Of a DNA stretch of 64,000 nucleotides, positions 8,405 to 17,004 are shown piece after piece. Each line of letters begins with the position of its first letter. Position 1 is the stretch's first letter. The notes under the pieces are model-generated. The model saw only the letters and a list, made by a program, of their open reading frames with translations, did no database searches and was not told where the DNA came from. The position numbers and the translations under genes were made by a program. The stretch is from Clostridia bacterium. GTDB taxonomy: Bacteria; Bacillota; Clostridia; Christensenellales; Borkfalkiaceae. Location: positions 16,838 to 80,837 of the forward strand of contig CAAGJM010000005.1 of the NCBI GenBank assembly GCA_900770185.1. Reading direction: 5' to 3'.

Positions 8405-9187
8405 TTACTCCTTAACGCCGAGCGCGGTAGCCAAAAGTTCGGTAAAATAGTAAACGTTCATTTGGTGTTTGCCGTTTTCGTTTAAATTGTACATGCAAAG
8501 GGGGCAGGCGGTGACGAGCATATCGGCGCCTTTATCTTTTGCGGAGTCGATAATCTTGCCGCACCTTGCTTCCGCCAAAGCTTTATCGGTTGCCGAAACG
8601 TACGCGCCGCAGCACTCGTTACGCATGCCGTAAATAACGGGCGTACCGCCGATTGCCGTAATAAAGTCTTCGATAATCTTCGGATTTTCGGGATTGTCGA
8701 ATTTTAAAACGTTCGACGGGCGGAGCAACAAGCAACCGTAGTACGCGCCTATTTTCACCCCTTTGAAAGGTTTTACGACCTTTTCTTTAATCTTGTCGAA
8801 GCCTACGTAGTCGCGCAGAAGTTCAAGGTAATGTATAACTTCCGTTTCGCCGTTATAGGGCGTTTCGAGCGCTAAATAATTGTTTGCTTTTAAATTTATG
8901 TTCGCGTCGTTTTTCATATCGTCGTTGACGCGTTTTATAACGTTGTAGCACGCCGAGCAAAGGGTTAAAAGTTTGCCGCCTTCGTCGCGGGCGTTCGCAA
9001 GCGTTCTGACGGCGGAAAGTTTGGTGGCGACTTCGTCGCGCGCGACGGGATAAACCGCGCCGCAGCACTGCCATTCTTTAAGCTCTTCGAACTCGACGCC
9101 CAACGCTTCGAGCGATTTTCTGCCGTAAATATCTAATTCTTTCGCCTTAGTTTTAAGGGTACAGCCCGGGTAATAACTGAATTTCAT
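8405..9187 (-). CDS. hdrB: Heterodisulfide reductase subunit B-like protein (two CCG domains)
   Basis: This 260-residue protein has two CCG domains. The first has YYPGC, WQCCGAVYP and LCSACYN; the second has YYGCLLLRP, NECCGAYVS and CPLCMYN. In HdrB these cysteines build the pair of noncubane [4Fe-4S] clusters that cleave a disulfide. The true substrate here is unknown, because CoM-S-S-CoB is not expected in this organism. Being encoded in one run with fumarate reductase subunits that lack their own CCG domain, it could hand electrons straight to them, as the TfrB CCG domain does in methanogens. It is preceded by an AGGAG site and lies 10 bp after the fumarase gene. Confidence 0.9.
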   Translation of the reverse strand: MKFSYYPGCTLKTKAKELDIYGRKSLEALGVEFEELKEWQCCGAVYPVARDEVATKLSAVRTLANARDEGGKLLTLCSACYNVIKRVNDDMKNDANINLKANNYLALETPYNGETEVIHYLELLRDYVGFDKIKEKVVKPFKGVKIGAYYGCLLLRPSNVLKFDNPENPKIIEDFITAIGGTPVIYGMRNECCGAYVSATDKALAEARCGKIIDSAKDKGADMLVTACPLCMYNLNENGKHQMNVYYFTELLATALGVKE

Positions 9188-9197
9188 TATCTTCTCC

Positions 9198-10562
9198 TTA
9201 CACCATTTGTTCGGGGTGGAAAACCTTATCGAACTCTTCTTCCGTTAAAAACCCGAGTTCTACGCACGCTTTTTTAAGGCTGATGTTTTCCTTATAAGCC
9301 TTTTTAGCTGTCTTTGCCGCGTTTTCGTAACCGATATAGGGGTTAAGCGCGGTAACGAGCATAAGCGAGTTGTGAAGGTTATGCTCCATTTTGTCTTTGT
9401 TTGCGGTTATGCCGGATACGCAGTGGTCGTTAAACGACTTGATGCCGTCCGCAAGAAGCCTTGCCGATTGCAAAAAGTTGTAAATTATAACGGGCATAAA
9501 CACGTTAAGTTCGAAGTTCCCCTGCGAAGCCGCCATGCCGACCGCCGTATCGTTGCCGATAACCTGAACCGCAACCATGGTCATAGATTCGCACTGGGTG
9601 GGGTTCACCTTGCCGGGCATAATGGAGCTTCCCGGTTCGTTTTCGGGGATATGTATTTCGCCTAAGCCGCAGCGGGGGCCCGAAGCGAGCCAGCGCACGT
9701 CGTTAGCTATCTTCATAAGGTCGCACGCTAAAGCTTTAAGCGCGCCGTGAGCGAATACAAGTTCGTCTTTCGCGGTTAAGCTGTGGAATTTGTTTTCCGC
9801 GGTGACGAATTTTTTACCCGTTATTTTGCTGACTTCTTCCGCAACGCCCTCGGCAAACCCTTTGGGCGCGTTAAGCCCCGTGCCTACCGCCGTGCCGCCG
9901 AGCGCGAGTTCTTTTAAACCTTTAAGGGAAAGTTCAAGCATCCCTTTGGTCTTTTCTATCATTGCGCGCCAGCCGCTTATTTCCTGCGAAAAACTGATGG
10001 GGACGGCGTCCTGCAAGTGCGTTCTGCCGCTCTTTACTATCCCCTCGTTTTCCTTTTCAAGGCGTTTGAAAGTTTCTATAAGCGTATTCATCGACGGGAA
10101 GAGTTTATCCTCTATCGCGATGACCGCCGCAATGTGCATTGCCGTGGGGAAGGTGTCGTTAGAGCTTTGACTCTTGTTGATATCGTCGTTGGGGTGCAAA
10201 AGTTTTTTGCCCGCAATCTCGTTGCCGCGGTTAGCGATAACTTCGTTCGCGTTCATGTTCGATTGCGTGCCCGAACCCGTCTGCCATACGACGAGCGGGA
10301 AGTTGTCGTTCAAACTTCCCGATATAACTTCTTCGCAAGCCTTTTCTATCGCGCTCAATTTTTCGTCGTCGATTTTGCCGAGTTTGCGGTTAGCCCTTGC
10401 CGCCGCCATCTTCAATATTCCGAAAGCGTGGGTTATTTCGCGCGGCATTATCTCGCCGCCGATTTTAAAGTTTTCGTAACTTCTTTGGGTTTGCGCCGCC
10501 CAGTATTTGTCCGCGGGGACTTTCATTTCGCCCATCGTGTCTTTTTCTATGCGATATTCCAT
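9198..10562 (-). CDS. fumC: Class II fumarate hydratase
   Basis: A 454-residue oxygen-stable fumarase interconverting malate and fumarate. The superfamily signature GSSIMPGKVNP is present near residue 305, as are TGSGTQSNMNANEVIANR and GRTHLQDAVP, which shape the active site in FumC. The length matches the family. It is the first gene of the tightly spaced Hdr-Flx-Frd run (10 bp before hdrB). It is separated from the upstream malate dehydrogenase gene by a terminator-like hairpin, so it probably has its own promoter in 10563-10670. Aspartase is the main alternative in this superfamily. The malate dehydrogenase and fumarate reductase on either side favour fumarase. Confidence 0.9.
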   Translation of the reverse strand: MEYRIEKDTMGEMKVPADKYWAAQTQRSYENFKIGGEIMPREITHAFGILKMAAARANRKLGKIDDEKLSAIEKACEEVISGSLNDNFPLVVWQTGSGTQSNMNANEVIANRGNEIAGKKLLHPNDDINKSQSSNDTFPTAMHIAAVIAIEDKLFPSMNTLIETFKRLEKENEGIVKSGRTHLQDAVPISFSQEISGWRAMIEKTKGMLELSLKGLKELALGGTAVGTGLNAPKGFAEGVAEEVSKITGKKFVTAENKFHSLTAKDELVFAHGALKALACDLMKIANDVRWLASGPRCGLGEIHIPENEPGSSIMPGKVNPTQCESMTMVAVQVIGNDTAVGMAASQGNFELNVFMPVIIYNFLQSARLLADGIKSFNDHCVSGITANKDKMEHNLHNSLMLVTALNPYIGYENAAKTAKKAYKENISLKKACVELGFLTEEEFDKVFHPEQMV

Positions 10563-10667
10563 AAGCCGTAGTCCTTTTTGTTGGTTTTTATTTCCGCTAT
10601 AAGGTTTTAAAGCCGCCGTTTAAAAGTCGCTGCCTTTATAGGCGATTTCGTTTCCGTTTTTAGCGGG

Positions 10668-10699
10668 CAAAACCGTAAAGGCGATTTTCGCCTTTACGG
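10668..10699 (-). terminator. Terminator of the malate dehydrogenase transcript
   Basis: A perfect 12-bp stem (CCGTAAAGGCGA and its complement) with a TTTT loop spans 10673-10699. On the minus strand it is followed by TTTTG. It lies 106 bp beyond the malate dehydrogenase stop and before fumC. Confidence 0.7.
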
Positions 10700-10804
10700 T
10701 GGAAAGTTTCAGTCGATTTTTGTCGAACGGGTTTATATGCGAACGGCGAACGGTTTCACGCGCTACCGCAAAGCAAACGCCGCCGCCAAAAACTATAAAC
10801 GCGA

Positions 10805-11755
10805 TTATTTATTGCAGTTCACTTGCGCGATAACGGCTTTCATCGCTTCCGCGCTCGCCTTGAACTTAGCCGTTTCTTCATCGGTTAATGCGGGGGTTAA
10901 GGTCGCCTTAACGCCGTTTATGCCGATAATTGCGGGGATGCTTAAGCAAACGTCGCTTTCGCCGTACTCGCCGTTAAGCATGACTGAAACGCAAAGAACG
11001 TTGTCCGCACCGCTTAAAATGCACTTACAAATGTATGCGACAGCCGCCGCAACGCCGTTGTAGGTCGCGCCCTTTCTCGAAATGATTACGCCGCCCGATT
11101 TTCTTACGAAGTCGATAATCTCGTCTTCGGTGTAATCTTCGGGCAAATCGTCGCCGCGCATAGCCTTTTTGTATTCGCTTGCGTTTACGCCGCCGATTCT
11201 CACCAAGCTCCACGGAATGAACGAAGTGTCGCCGTGTTCGCCGAATACGTTCGCGTCTATCTGAGCGGGGTTGACTTTATAAATTTCCGCTAAACGAGCG
11301 CGAAGCCTTGCCGTATCGAGGCTGGTGCCCGAGCCGATAATTCTGTTCTGCGGTATGCCCGAAACTTTGTGGAAAGTATAGGCTAAAATATCGACGGGGT
11401 TTGCGACCATAACGTATAACGCGTCGGGGCAAACTTTGCTGATAGCGGGGGCAATGCTCTTTATTATGTTGACGTTTATCTGAGCAAGGTCGATACGCGA
11501 CTGACCGGGCTTTCTCGCAACGCCCGAAGTGATGACGACGATGTCGCTCCCCTTAGCGTCTTCATATTCGCCCGCGTAAACTTTGCAAGGGTTAAGGAAG
11601 GGGGTAGCCTGATAAATATCCATCGCTTCGCCGAGAGCCTTTTCTTTGTTTACGTCGATGAAAACAACTTCGGAAGCAATGCCTTCCGCAACCAGCAGGT
11701 AGCCGATAGAAGAACCTACCGCGCCTGCGCCGATAACCGTAATTTTCTTATTCAT
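10805..11755 (-). CDS. NAD-dependent malate dehydrogenase of the lactate dehydrogenase clade
   Basis: A 316-residue LDH/MDH-superfamily enzyme. The NAD fold starts with ITVIGAGAVGSSIGY, and the catalytic GEHGD and GTSLDTARLR motifs are present. The latter is LDH-like in wording. The substrate-specificity loop reads SGVARKPGQSRIDL: Arg81 stands where LDHs carry Gln (Gln102 in classical numbering). That arginine is the determinant for oxaloacetate, and the engineered Q102R change turns an LDH into an MDH. Together with the adjacent fumarase and fumarate reductase this supports oxaloacetate to malate reduction with NADH. A strong AAGGAG ribosome site precedes the ATG. Lactate dehydrogenase is the alternative name most automated tools would give. 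Confidence 0.8.
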   Translation of the reverse strand: MNKKITVIGAGAVGSSIGYLLVAEGIASEVVFIDVNKEKALGEAMDIYQATPFLNPCKVYAGEYEDAKGSDIVVITSGVARKPGQSRIDLAQINVNIIKSIAPAISKVCPDALYVMVANPVDILAYTFHKVSGIPQNRIIGSGTSLDTARLRARLAEIYKVNPAQIDANVFGEHGDTSFIPWSLVRIGGVNASEYKKAMRGDDLPEDYTEDEIIDFVRKSGGVIISRKGATYNGVAAAVAYICKCILSGADNVLCVSVMLNGEYGESDVCLSIPAIIGINGVKATLTPALTDEETAKFKASAEAMKAVIAQVNCNK

Positions 11756-11789
11756 AATAATTCTCCTTTTTATGTAGATTAAAATTTAT

Positions 11790-12560
11790 TCAGTTGGTAG
11801 TGGCAGCCGTCGGCTGCTTTTTGCGAGCCGCCCTTATTTAACCACCGCGTTCGTTTCCACGAGATATTTCGCTTACGCTCAATATGACACTACTCTCGTC
11901 ATGTTGGCGCAGCGAGTTAAAAACTTTGCTCGCAAGAAGTTTTTAACACCAGCAAGTATAAGGCGATTGCATTTGTTTTTACAAATGTGAAAACGACAGT
12001 TTTACGCGTCAGCGTTAATCGCCGAATAGCGGAGCGTAAGCGCAGTCGAAACATCCAGCCGTAAGGCGCATTATACATTAAAATGCGGCGTTCCGCCTAG
12101 ACCCTTCGACAAGCTCAGGGTGACGGGATAATTGTCATTCTGAGCCGTAGGCGAAGAATCCCCGCGGAAGCGGCAACCGTCGCTTGCTTTTTGTAAGTCC
12201 GCCCTTTAATAACGATTGTTAAAAATTTAACAAACTTTCCTAAAAAAACAAGCGCAAACTGCACTTCTCGCTTTCGTTACCGACATTTTACCACATAAAT
12301 AAAATAAATACAAGCAATTTTCAATAAAATTAAATATTAGTGATTAGCGGGTAGAAATCGTAGGGGTTATGCCGCAATATCCCGCCTTTACCGTCATTCC
12401 GAACGCGGTGAAGAATCTCCGCGGAAGCGGCAGCCGACGGCTGCTTTTTGCGAGCCGCCCTTATTTAACCGCCGCGTTCGTTTCCACGAGATATTTCGCT
12501 TGCGCTCAATATGACACACATTGTCATTCTGAACGCAGTGAAAAACGACAAAGCGTAAGA
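11790..12560. repeat. Cluster of dispersed intergenic repeats (family C)
   Basis: This gene-free stretch is a mosaic of sequence found again near 25.6, 33.0, 36.0, 37.4, 48.0, 51.8, 52.2 and 63.5 kb. Recognisable pieces are the core 'gcgcagcgagttaaaaac', the 'tataaggcgatt...aatcgcc' inverted pair, the 'cttcgacaagctcaggg' segment, and the 'gaagaatc[tc]ccgcggaagcgg' segment with its partner 'gagatatttcgct'. No coding potential is seen. Function unknown. 12210-12390 is an AT-rich remnant in which I see nothing specific. Confidence 0.75.
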
Positions 12561-12596
12561 AGCGGCGATAAACCCAAAACCGCTAACTCATACCTA

Positions 12597-13043
12597 ATTG
12601 CGACGGGGAGGCGCAATTGGTTATGAGTAGAATTTTTGCGGAATGAAAATTGCATTTTGGCAAGGCAATTGCCCGAAACCGTACTTCCCGTACGGTGAGC
12701 GGTGAGCCGAGCGGGGACTGAACCCCGTCAAGCCTTAAAGCCGTCTTTTTTGCCCGTTTCGGCAAATCTTTGCTTGAAGTATTTGTATACTTCTCGCGCA
12801 AACCTTTGCTAAAACCGTCTAAAAAATACGGCTTTGAGGTGCCTTGCATTTTAACGGCGATAAATTTAGGAAAATCAAGGCAAACGAACGCAGCAATACT
12901 AACTCATATTGCAAGCGGGCTTAACGCCGATTTAACAAATTTTGCGCCGCTAAAACTTAATGCGGTTCAGCCACCGTTCGGCTAACACAGCCATAAATCG
13001 TATTTTAAGCCGCAAAAAACTACGACATAATCAATTGAGCCGA
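12597..13043. repeat. Long palindromic element (family A), enlarged copy, abutting the pyk stop
   Basis: The left arm begins 'gcgacggggaggcgcaatt', and the right arm ends in its imperfect complement 'tcaattgagccgac' directly against the pyk stop codon. Inner arms 'atttttgcggaat' and 'aatcgtattttaagccgc' also face each other. The standard copy is about 165 bp. Here the middle is expanded by roughly 270 bp of other sequence. Confidence 0.7.
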
Positions 13044-14453
13044 CTAAATAGTCACCACTTTTATCGTGTCGGTCTGACCCGAAATGCCGGCAACGCCGCC
13101 GGTTATGACGAGACGGTCGCCGCTTTTTAAGCCTAAAACTTCAACGCCGATGCGGCGCGCTTCGCGGAAGAGTTCGTCGGTCGTATCGTGCATGCCGCAC
13201 ATGGCGGGGATAACGCCCCAGGAAAGCGCGAGTTTGCGCCAACTTTTTAAACTGTACGTAACGCCGATTATAGGCACGGGGGAGCGAAAGCGCGATATCA
13301 TGCGAGCGGTCACACCCGATATGGTGCAGGCGACTATGCCTTTCGCGCCGATATCGAGCGCCATGCAACAAGTCGCGTGAGAGATTGCGTCAAGCAGGTC
13401 TTTAATCTTAAAATCGGTGTTGTAAAAACGCTTGGAGTAGTGTATGCTCTGCTCCGTTTGCTCGGCGATTTTAGCCATTGCCGCAACCGCTTCGACGGGG
13501 TACTTGCCCATTGCCGTTTCGCCCGAAAGCATAATCGCGCTCGAACCGTCGTAAACGGCGTTAGCGACGTCGGATATCTCGGCGCGGGTGGGGCGCACGT
13601 TATATATCATAGATTCAAGCATTTCGGTTGCGGTGATAACCCTTTTGCCGTTTAAGCGGCATTTGGTGATGAGTTGTTTTTGCACGGCGGGGAGAGTTTC
13701 GTAAGGAATTTCCACCCCCAAATCTCCGCGGGCAATCATAATTCCGTCGCAACGCTCGCAAATTTCGTCAATGTTTTTAATACCGCTGTCGTTTTCGATT
13801 TTTGCGATTATATCTATATTTTTTGCGCCGAGTTCGCGCAGATAGGTTTTAACGTCGATTAAGTCCTGCTTGCACGACACGAACGAACACGCTATAAAAT
13901 CGATATCGTTGCGCACGCCGAAAGCGATGTCCTTTTTGTCTTGTTCGCTAAGGTACGGAATTTTAAGGTGCTTTTGCGGGAAACTCATGCTCTTTCTGTC
14001 GCTCAACTCTCCGCCGCTTACGACTTTGCAAATAACGTCTTTATCGACGACCTTTTCGACCGTAAGCACCACTAATCCGTTGTTTATAAGCACCTTATCG
14101 CCCGCGCCCAACTCTTGATACAAGTTTTTGTACGAAACGGAAACGCCCGACTCGTCACCCGGAACGTCGGCGTTATAAAGGATGAAGTTTTCCCCTGCCT
14201 TTAATGAGATTTTGCCGTTTTTATACGTTCCCGTCCTAAATTCGGGACCTTTAGTATCGAGCATTATCGCAACGGGGATATTTAATTCGTCGCGCACTTC
14301 TTTAATAAGGTTGATTTTTTGAAGCTGCTCTTCGTGCGTGCCGTGCGAGAAGTTAAGACGGGCTACGTTCATGCCCGCTTCGCACATTTTTTTGAGCGTT
14401 TCTTTGTTTGATGAACTCGGACCTATGGTGCATATTATTTTGGTTTTTTTCAT
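13044..14453 (-). CDS. pyk: Pyruvate kinase
   Basis: A 469-residue glycolytic enzyme converting PEP and ADP to pyruvate and ATP. The N-terminus KTKIICTIGPSS, the MLDTKGPEFRTG motif, the active-site signature IIAKIENDSGI and the MIARGDLGVEIP loop are all standard. It ends at the normal C-terminal domain, without the extra PEP-utiliser swivelling domain of Bacillus enzymes. An AAAGGA ribosome site precedes the ATG. A structured RNA with its own terminator lies 130-280 bp upstream on the same strand. A palindromic repeat begins at the base after its stop codon. Oxaloacetate entering the neighbouring reductive branch would compete for the same PEP. Confidence 0.95.
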   Translation of the reverse strand: MKKTKIICTIGPSSSNKETLKKMCEAGMNVARLNFSHGTHEEQLQKINLIKEVRDELNIPVAIMLDTKGPEFRTGTYKNGKISLKAGENFILYNADVPGDESGVSVSYKNLYQELGAGDKVLINNGLVVLTVEKVVDKDVICKVVSGGELSDRKSMSFPQKHLKIPYLSEQDKKDIAFGVRNDIDFIACSFVSCKQDLIDVKTYLRELGAKNIDIIAKIENDSGIKNIDEICERCDGIMIARGDLGVEIPYETLPAVQKQLITKCRLNGKRVITATEMLESMIYNVRPTRAEISDVANAVYDGSSAIMLSGETAMGKYPVEAVAAMAKIAEQTEQSIHYSKRFYNTDFKIKDLLDAISHATCCMALDIGAKGIVACTISGVTARMISRFRSPVPIIGVTYSLKSWRKLALSWGVIPAMCGMHDTTDELFREARRIGVEVLGLKSGDRLVITGGVAGISGQTDTIKVVTI

Positions 14454-14585
14454 ATTGCGTTCCTTTGATATATATAAATAGTGATTAGATACGGCGGGAG
14501 CAAGCCCCTGCCCTACGTTAAGTTTACGGGTTATGATAAAGTCCGCGCGCTATTCTATCACGGCAAAAACAAAAATCGGGCAAAG

Positions 14586-14736
14586 AAAAAAGAACCCGTT
14601 CGGGTTCTGTCTCGCAAAGCGGAAAAAAACCGCCCCGCCAACGCCTTGAAAACAAGGCTTTAAATAATAGGATTGCTAAGACCCTATGACAGACTCCACC
14701 ATTAAATTGTGCTTGACAAACCTATAAAAATTCGTC
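14586..14736 (-). ncRNA. Candidate structured non-coding RNA upstream of pyk (6S-like RNA or leader element)
   Basis: On the minus strand a TTGACA box (14767-14772) and a weak -10 near 14743-14748 precede about 150 nt with clear secondary structure. Outer pairing TCTGTC/GACAGA encloses ATAGG...CCTAT, GCCTTG-TTTT-CAAGGC and a GCGG...CCGC hairpin. It ends in a strong terminator, AGAACCCG/CGGGTTCT followed by TTTTTT (14591-14608). No reading frame is present. I cannot assign an Rfam class; a 6S-type regulator and a pyk leader are both possible. Confidence 0.5.
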
Positions 14737-14796
14737 GCCTACATATTAACAAAACGCATAGCCTTTTGTCAACGATATGCACCATAAAAAACAAAA

Positions 14797-14826
14797 AACG
14801 GCTTGCGAATCAAGCCGTTATTTTTA
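14797..14826 (-). terminator. Terminator of the V-ATPase operon
   Basis: Nine-base-pair stem AACGGCTTG/CAAGCCGTT at 14797-14819, flanked by an A-run on one side and a T-run on the other, so it can act in both directions. On the minus strand it is the first terminator after the V-ATPase D gene. Confidence 0.75.
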
Positions 14827-14829
14827 AAG

Positions 14830-14994
14830 AATGAGCGTTGCGCTATGAATTAGATTTTTTAATACTAAAAAACCCGTTTAGACAAGGCAAACGCCCGAAG
14901 TCGTACTTGCCCGTACGGCAAGCGGTGTTTAACAAAGTATAAACGGGAAATTTTAGTTAAAAAATCAACGATATAACGCAAAAGCGACGACAAT
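14830..14994. repeat. Long palindromic element (family A)
   Basis: The outer arms 'ttgcgctatgaattagatt' and 'ttaaaaaatcaacgatataacgc' face each other. The middle arms 'acccgttta' and 'taaacgggaa' pair. The apex is 'gtacttgcccgtacggcaag'. The right end stops next to the TAG of the V-ATPase D gene. The same architecture recurs at 25.7, 25.9, 28.2, 37.7-38.0 and 58.1 kb. Confidence 0.75.
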
Positions 14995-15624
14995 CTAATC
15001 ACTGTTTATAAACGTTTTAACTTTCATAAGCCTTGTGGTTGCGCTGCGCTCGTTTTCGTCGAGTTTCTGGCGAATGTACTTAATCGTTTCGTTAAGTTCG
15101 GGAATCATAACGTATTCGAGCGCGTTTACTCTGCGCTTGTTGCGTTCGATTTCTATCGCAAGCATTTCCGCCGCCTTTTCCACTTCCGCCAACTTTAAAA
15201 GTTTAAGGGTTAAGTCCGCCGCCATTTTGGTAGTGTAGTCCATTTCGCTCGTCACGGTCGAAAAAGCGTACGGATATCCGCCGCCCGACGTTTCGACGCC
15301 GACCTCCATTTCCGGCACTTCGACGCTCATAACGTTTTTGACGCCCGTTTTTACCGTGACGGTTTTAGTGGGAAGCGAAAACGCCGTTTCGATTTCTTCG
15401 ACGGAAATTAAACTTCTCGCCTTAGAAAATTCTTGCAAAACTGCGGCGGTATCCGCGTCCGTCTCGTCGCGCAAACGCTTGTTTTCGCGTATCAAAACGG
15501 AAAACCTGCGCACCATCTCGTCGGACTTGTCTTTTAATAATTTGTGTCCCCTCTCCGCCGTTTTGAGCCTTGCTTTCAGCCGTTTAAGCTCCATACGGGT
15601 GGGGTTTACGTTCATTCTTGCCAT
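14995..15624 (-). CDS. ntpD: V-type ATP synthase subunit D (central shaft)
   Basis: This 209-residue protein begins MARMNVNPTRMELKRLK and continues as long amphipathic helices, including KRRVNALEYVMIPELNETI near 165-185, a hallmark of V/A-ATPase subunit D. It forms the rotating shaft inside the A3B3 head. It is the last gene of the operon, directly after subunit B with no gap. A GAAGG ribosome site lies in the end of ntpB. The stop codon lies against a palindromic repeat. Confidence 0.92.
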   Translation of the reverse strand: MARMNVNPTRMELKRLKARLKTAERGHKLLKDKSDEMVRRFSVLIRENKRLRDETDADTAAVLQEFSKARSLISVEEIETAFSLPTKTVTVKTGVKNVMSVEVPEMEVGVETSGGGYPYAFSTVTSEMDYTTKMAADLTLKLLKLAEVEKAAEMLAIEIERNKRRVNALEYVMIPELNETIKYIRQKLDENERSATTRLMKVKTFINSD

Positions 15625-17004
15625 TTACTTACCTTCTTTCGGTAAATATTTTTCTATATAGACTTCTTTTATTCGTTTAAGTTCCGATACGGGTAAAAGC
15701 GACAATAATTTCCAGCCGATATCGAGCGTTTCTTCGATTTTGCGGGAAGCGGCGAAGCCTTGCGAAACGTAGACTTTTTCAAACTTTTCGGCAAACGTTG
15801 CGTAAAGCTTGTCGGTGGGGGTCAAAGCCGCGTCGCCGAGTATGGCGGAAAGTTCTTTGCACTCTTTGCCGCGCGCGTACGCCGCGAAAAGCTGGTTCAT
15901 CGTATCGGCGTGGTCTTCGCGCGTTTTACCGTTCCCGATACCTTTATCTTTAAGACGGGAAAGCGACGGCAATACGTCGATAGGCGGGGTTATGCCGCGC
16001 TTATAAAGTTCGCGCGACAATATAATTTGCCCTTCGGTAATATACCCCGTCAAGTCCGGAATGGGGTGGGTTTTATCGTCTTCGGGCATCGTGAGAACGG
16101 GGATTTGGGTTATAGAGCCCGCTTTCCCTTTAATTCTGCCCGCGCGCTCGTATAAAGAGGCAAGGTCGGTGTATAAGTACCCCGGATATCCGCGGCGACC
16201 GGGAACCTCCTTTCTTGCGGCGGAAACTTCGCGAAGCGCCTCGGCGTAGTTCGTTATATCCGTCATTATGACAAGGACGTGCATACCGCACTCGAACGCC
16301 AGATACTCCGCGCAGGTAAGAGCCATGCGCGGGGTTGCGATACGCTCGATTGCGGGGTCGCTTGCTAAGTTGGTGAACAAAACCGTGCGCTCTATCGCGC
16401 CCGTTTTTCTGAAATCTTCGATGAAAAATTCCGCTTCTTCGTAGGTTATGCCGATTGCGGCGAATACGACGGCGAACTTCGCGTCGCTGTTTTTAACCTT
16501 TGCCTGCCTTGCGATTTGCGCCGCAAGTTCGGCATGCGGAAGCCCGCTCATACTGAACACGGGGAGTTTCTGCCCCCTGACGAGGGTGTTTAAGCCGTCG
16601 ATTGCGGATATGCCCGTTTCGATAAATTCGTTGGGATAGTCCCTTGCGGCGGGGTTAATAGGCTCGCCGTTTATATTCATTCTCTTTTTGGGAATAACGG
16701 GCGCGCCGCCGTCTTTCGGATTACCCATGCCGTCGAAGACCCTGCCGAGCATATCTTCGCTTACGGCAAGCTCTAAGCCCCTGCCTAAAAAGCGGGCGGT
16801 GGCGGTGGATATTTTTAACCCCTGCGTGTTCTCGAAAAGCTGAACGACGGCTTTATCGTCCTTTACTTCAAGCACTTTGCCGCGGCGGATTTCGCCGTTT
16901 TCCTGCTTGATTTCGACGAGTTCGTCGTACTTTACCCCTTCTACCCCTTCAACGAACATTAAAGGCCCGACTATATCGCGAATGGTGTTATATTCTTTAT
17001 ACAT
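15625..17004 (-). CDS. ntpB: V-type ATP synthase subunit B
   Basis: A 459-residue non-catalytic nucleotide-binding subunit. It shows the family features FSMSGLPHAELAAQIARQA in place of a true P-loop, and VLTMPEDDKTHPIPDLTGYITEGQI. With subunit A it forms the ATP-hydrolysing head. It overlaps ntpA by 8 nt. Length and motifs are standard. Confidence 0.95.
   Translation of the reverse strand: MYKEYNTIRDIVGPLMFVEGVEGVKYDELVEIKQENGEIRRGKVLEVKDDKAVVQLFENTQGLKISTATARFLGRGLELAVSEDMLGRVFDGMGNPKDGGAPVIPKKRMNINGEPINPAARDYPNEFIETGISAIDGLNTLVRGQKLPVFSMSGLPHAELAAQIARQAKVKNSDAKFAVVFAAIGITYEEAEFFIEDFRKTGAIERTVLFTNLASDPAIERIATPRMALTCAEYLAFECGMHVLVIMTDITNYAEALREVSAARKEVPGRRGYPGYLYTDLASLYERAGRIKGKAGSITQIPVLTMPEDDKTHPIPDLTGYITEGQIILSRELYKRGITPPIDVLPSLSRLKDKGIGNGKTREDHADTMNQLFAAYARGKECKELSAILGDAALTPTDKLYATFAEKFEKVYVSQGFAASRKIEETLDIGWKLLSLLPVSELKRIKEVYIEKYLPKEGK

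Noticed and set aside
6012..9187. Methanogen-type heterodisulfide reductase, suggesting an archaeal origin
   Set aside because: The surrounding genes, tRNA signals, T-box, parS and Rex are bacterial, and HdrABC homologues with Flx subunits are well known in anaerobic bacteria.
10805..11755. Annotation as L-lactate dehydrogenase
   Set aside because: Overall wording is LDH-like, but the specificity loop has Arg instead of Gln, and the neighbours are fumarase and fumarate reductase, so malate dehydrogenase fits better.
11756..11830. Rex operator upstream of mdh or fumC
   Set aside because: No TTGTGAA/TTCACAA-type palindrome could be found in these leaders by eye.
12369..12985. Small open frames in the mdh-pyk gap
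   Set aside because: They run through repeat families A and C. Similar frames recur at other repeat copies with stops and shifts, so they are not genes.
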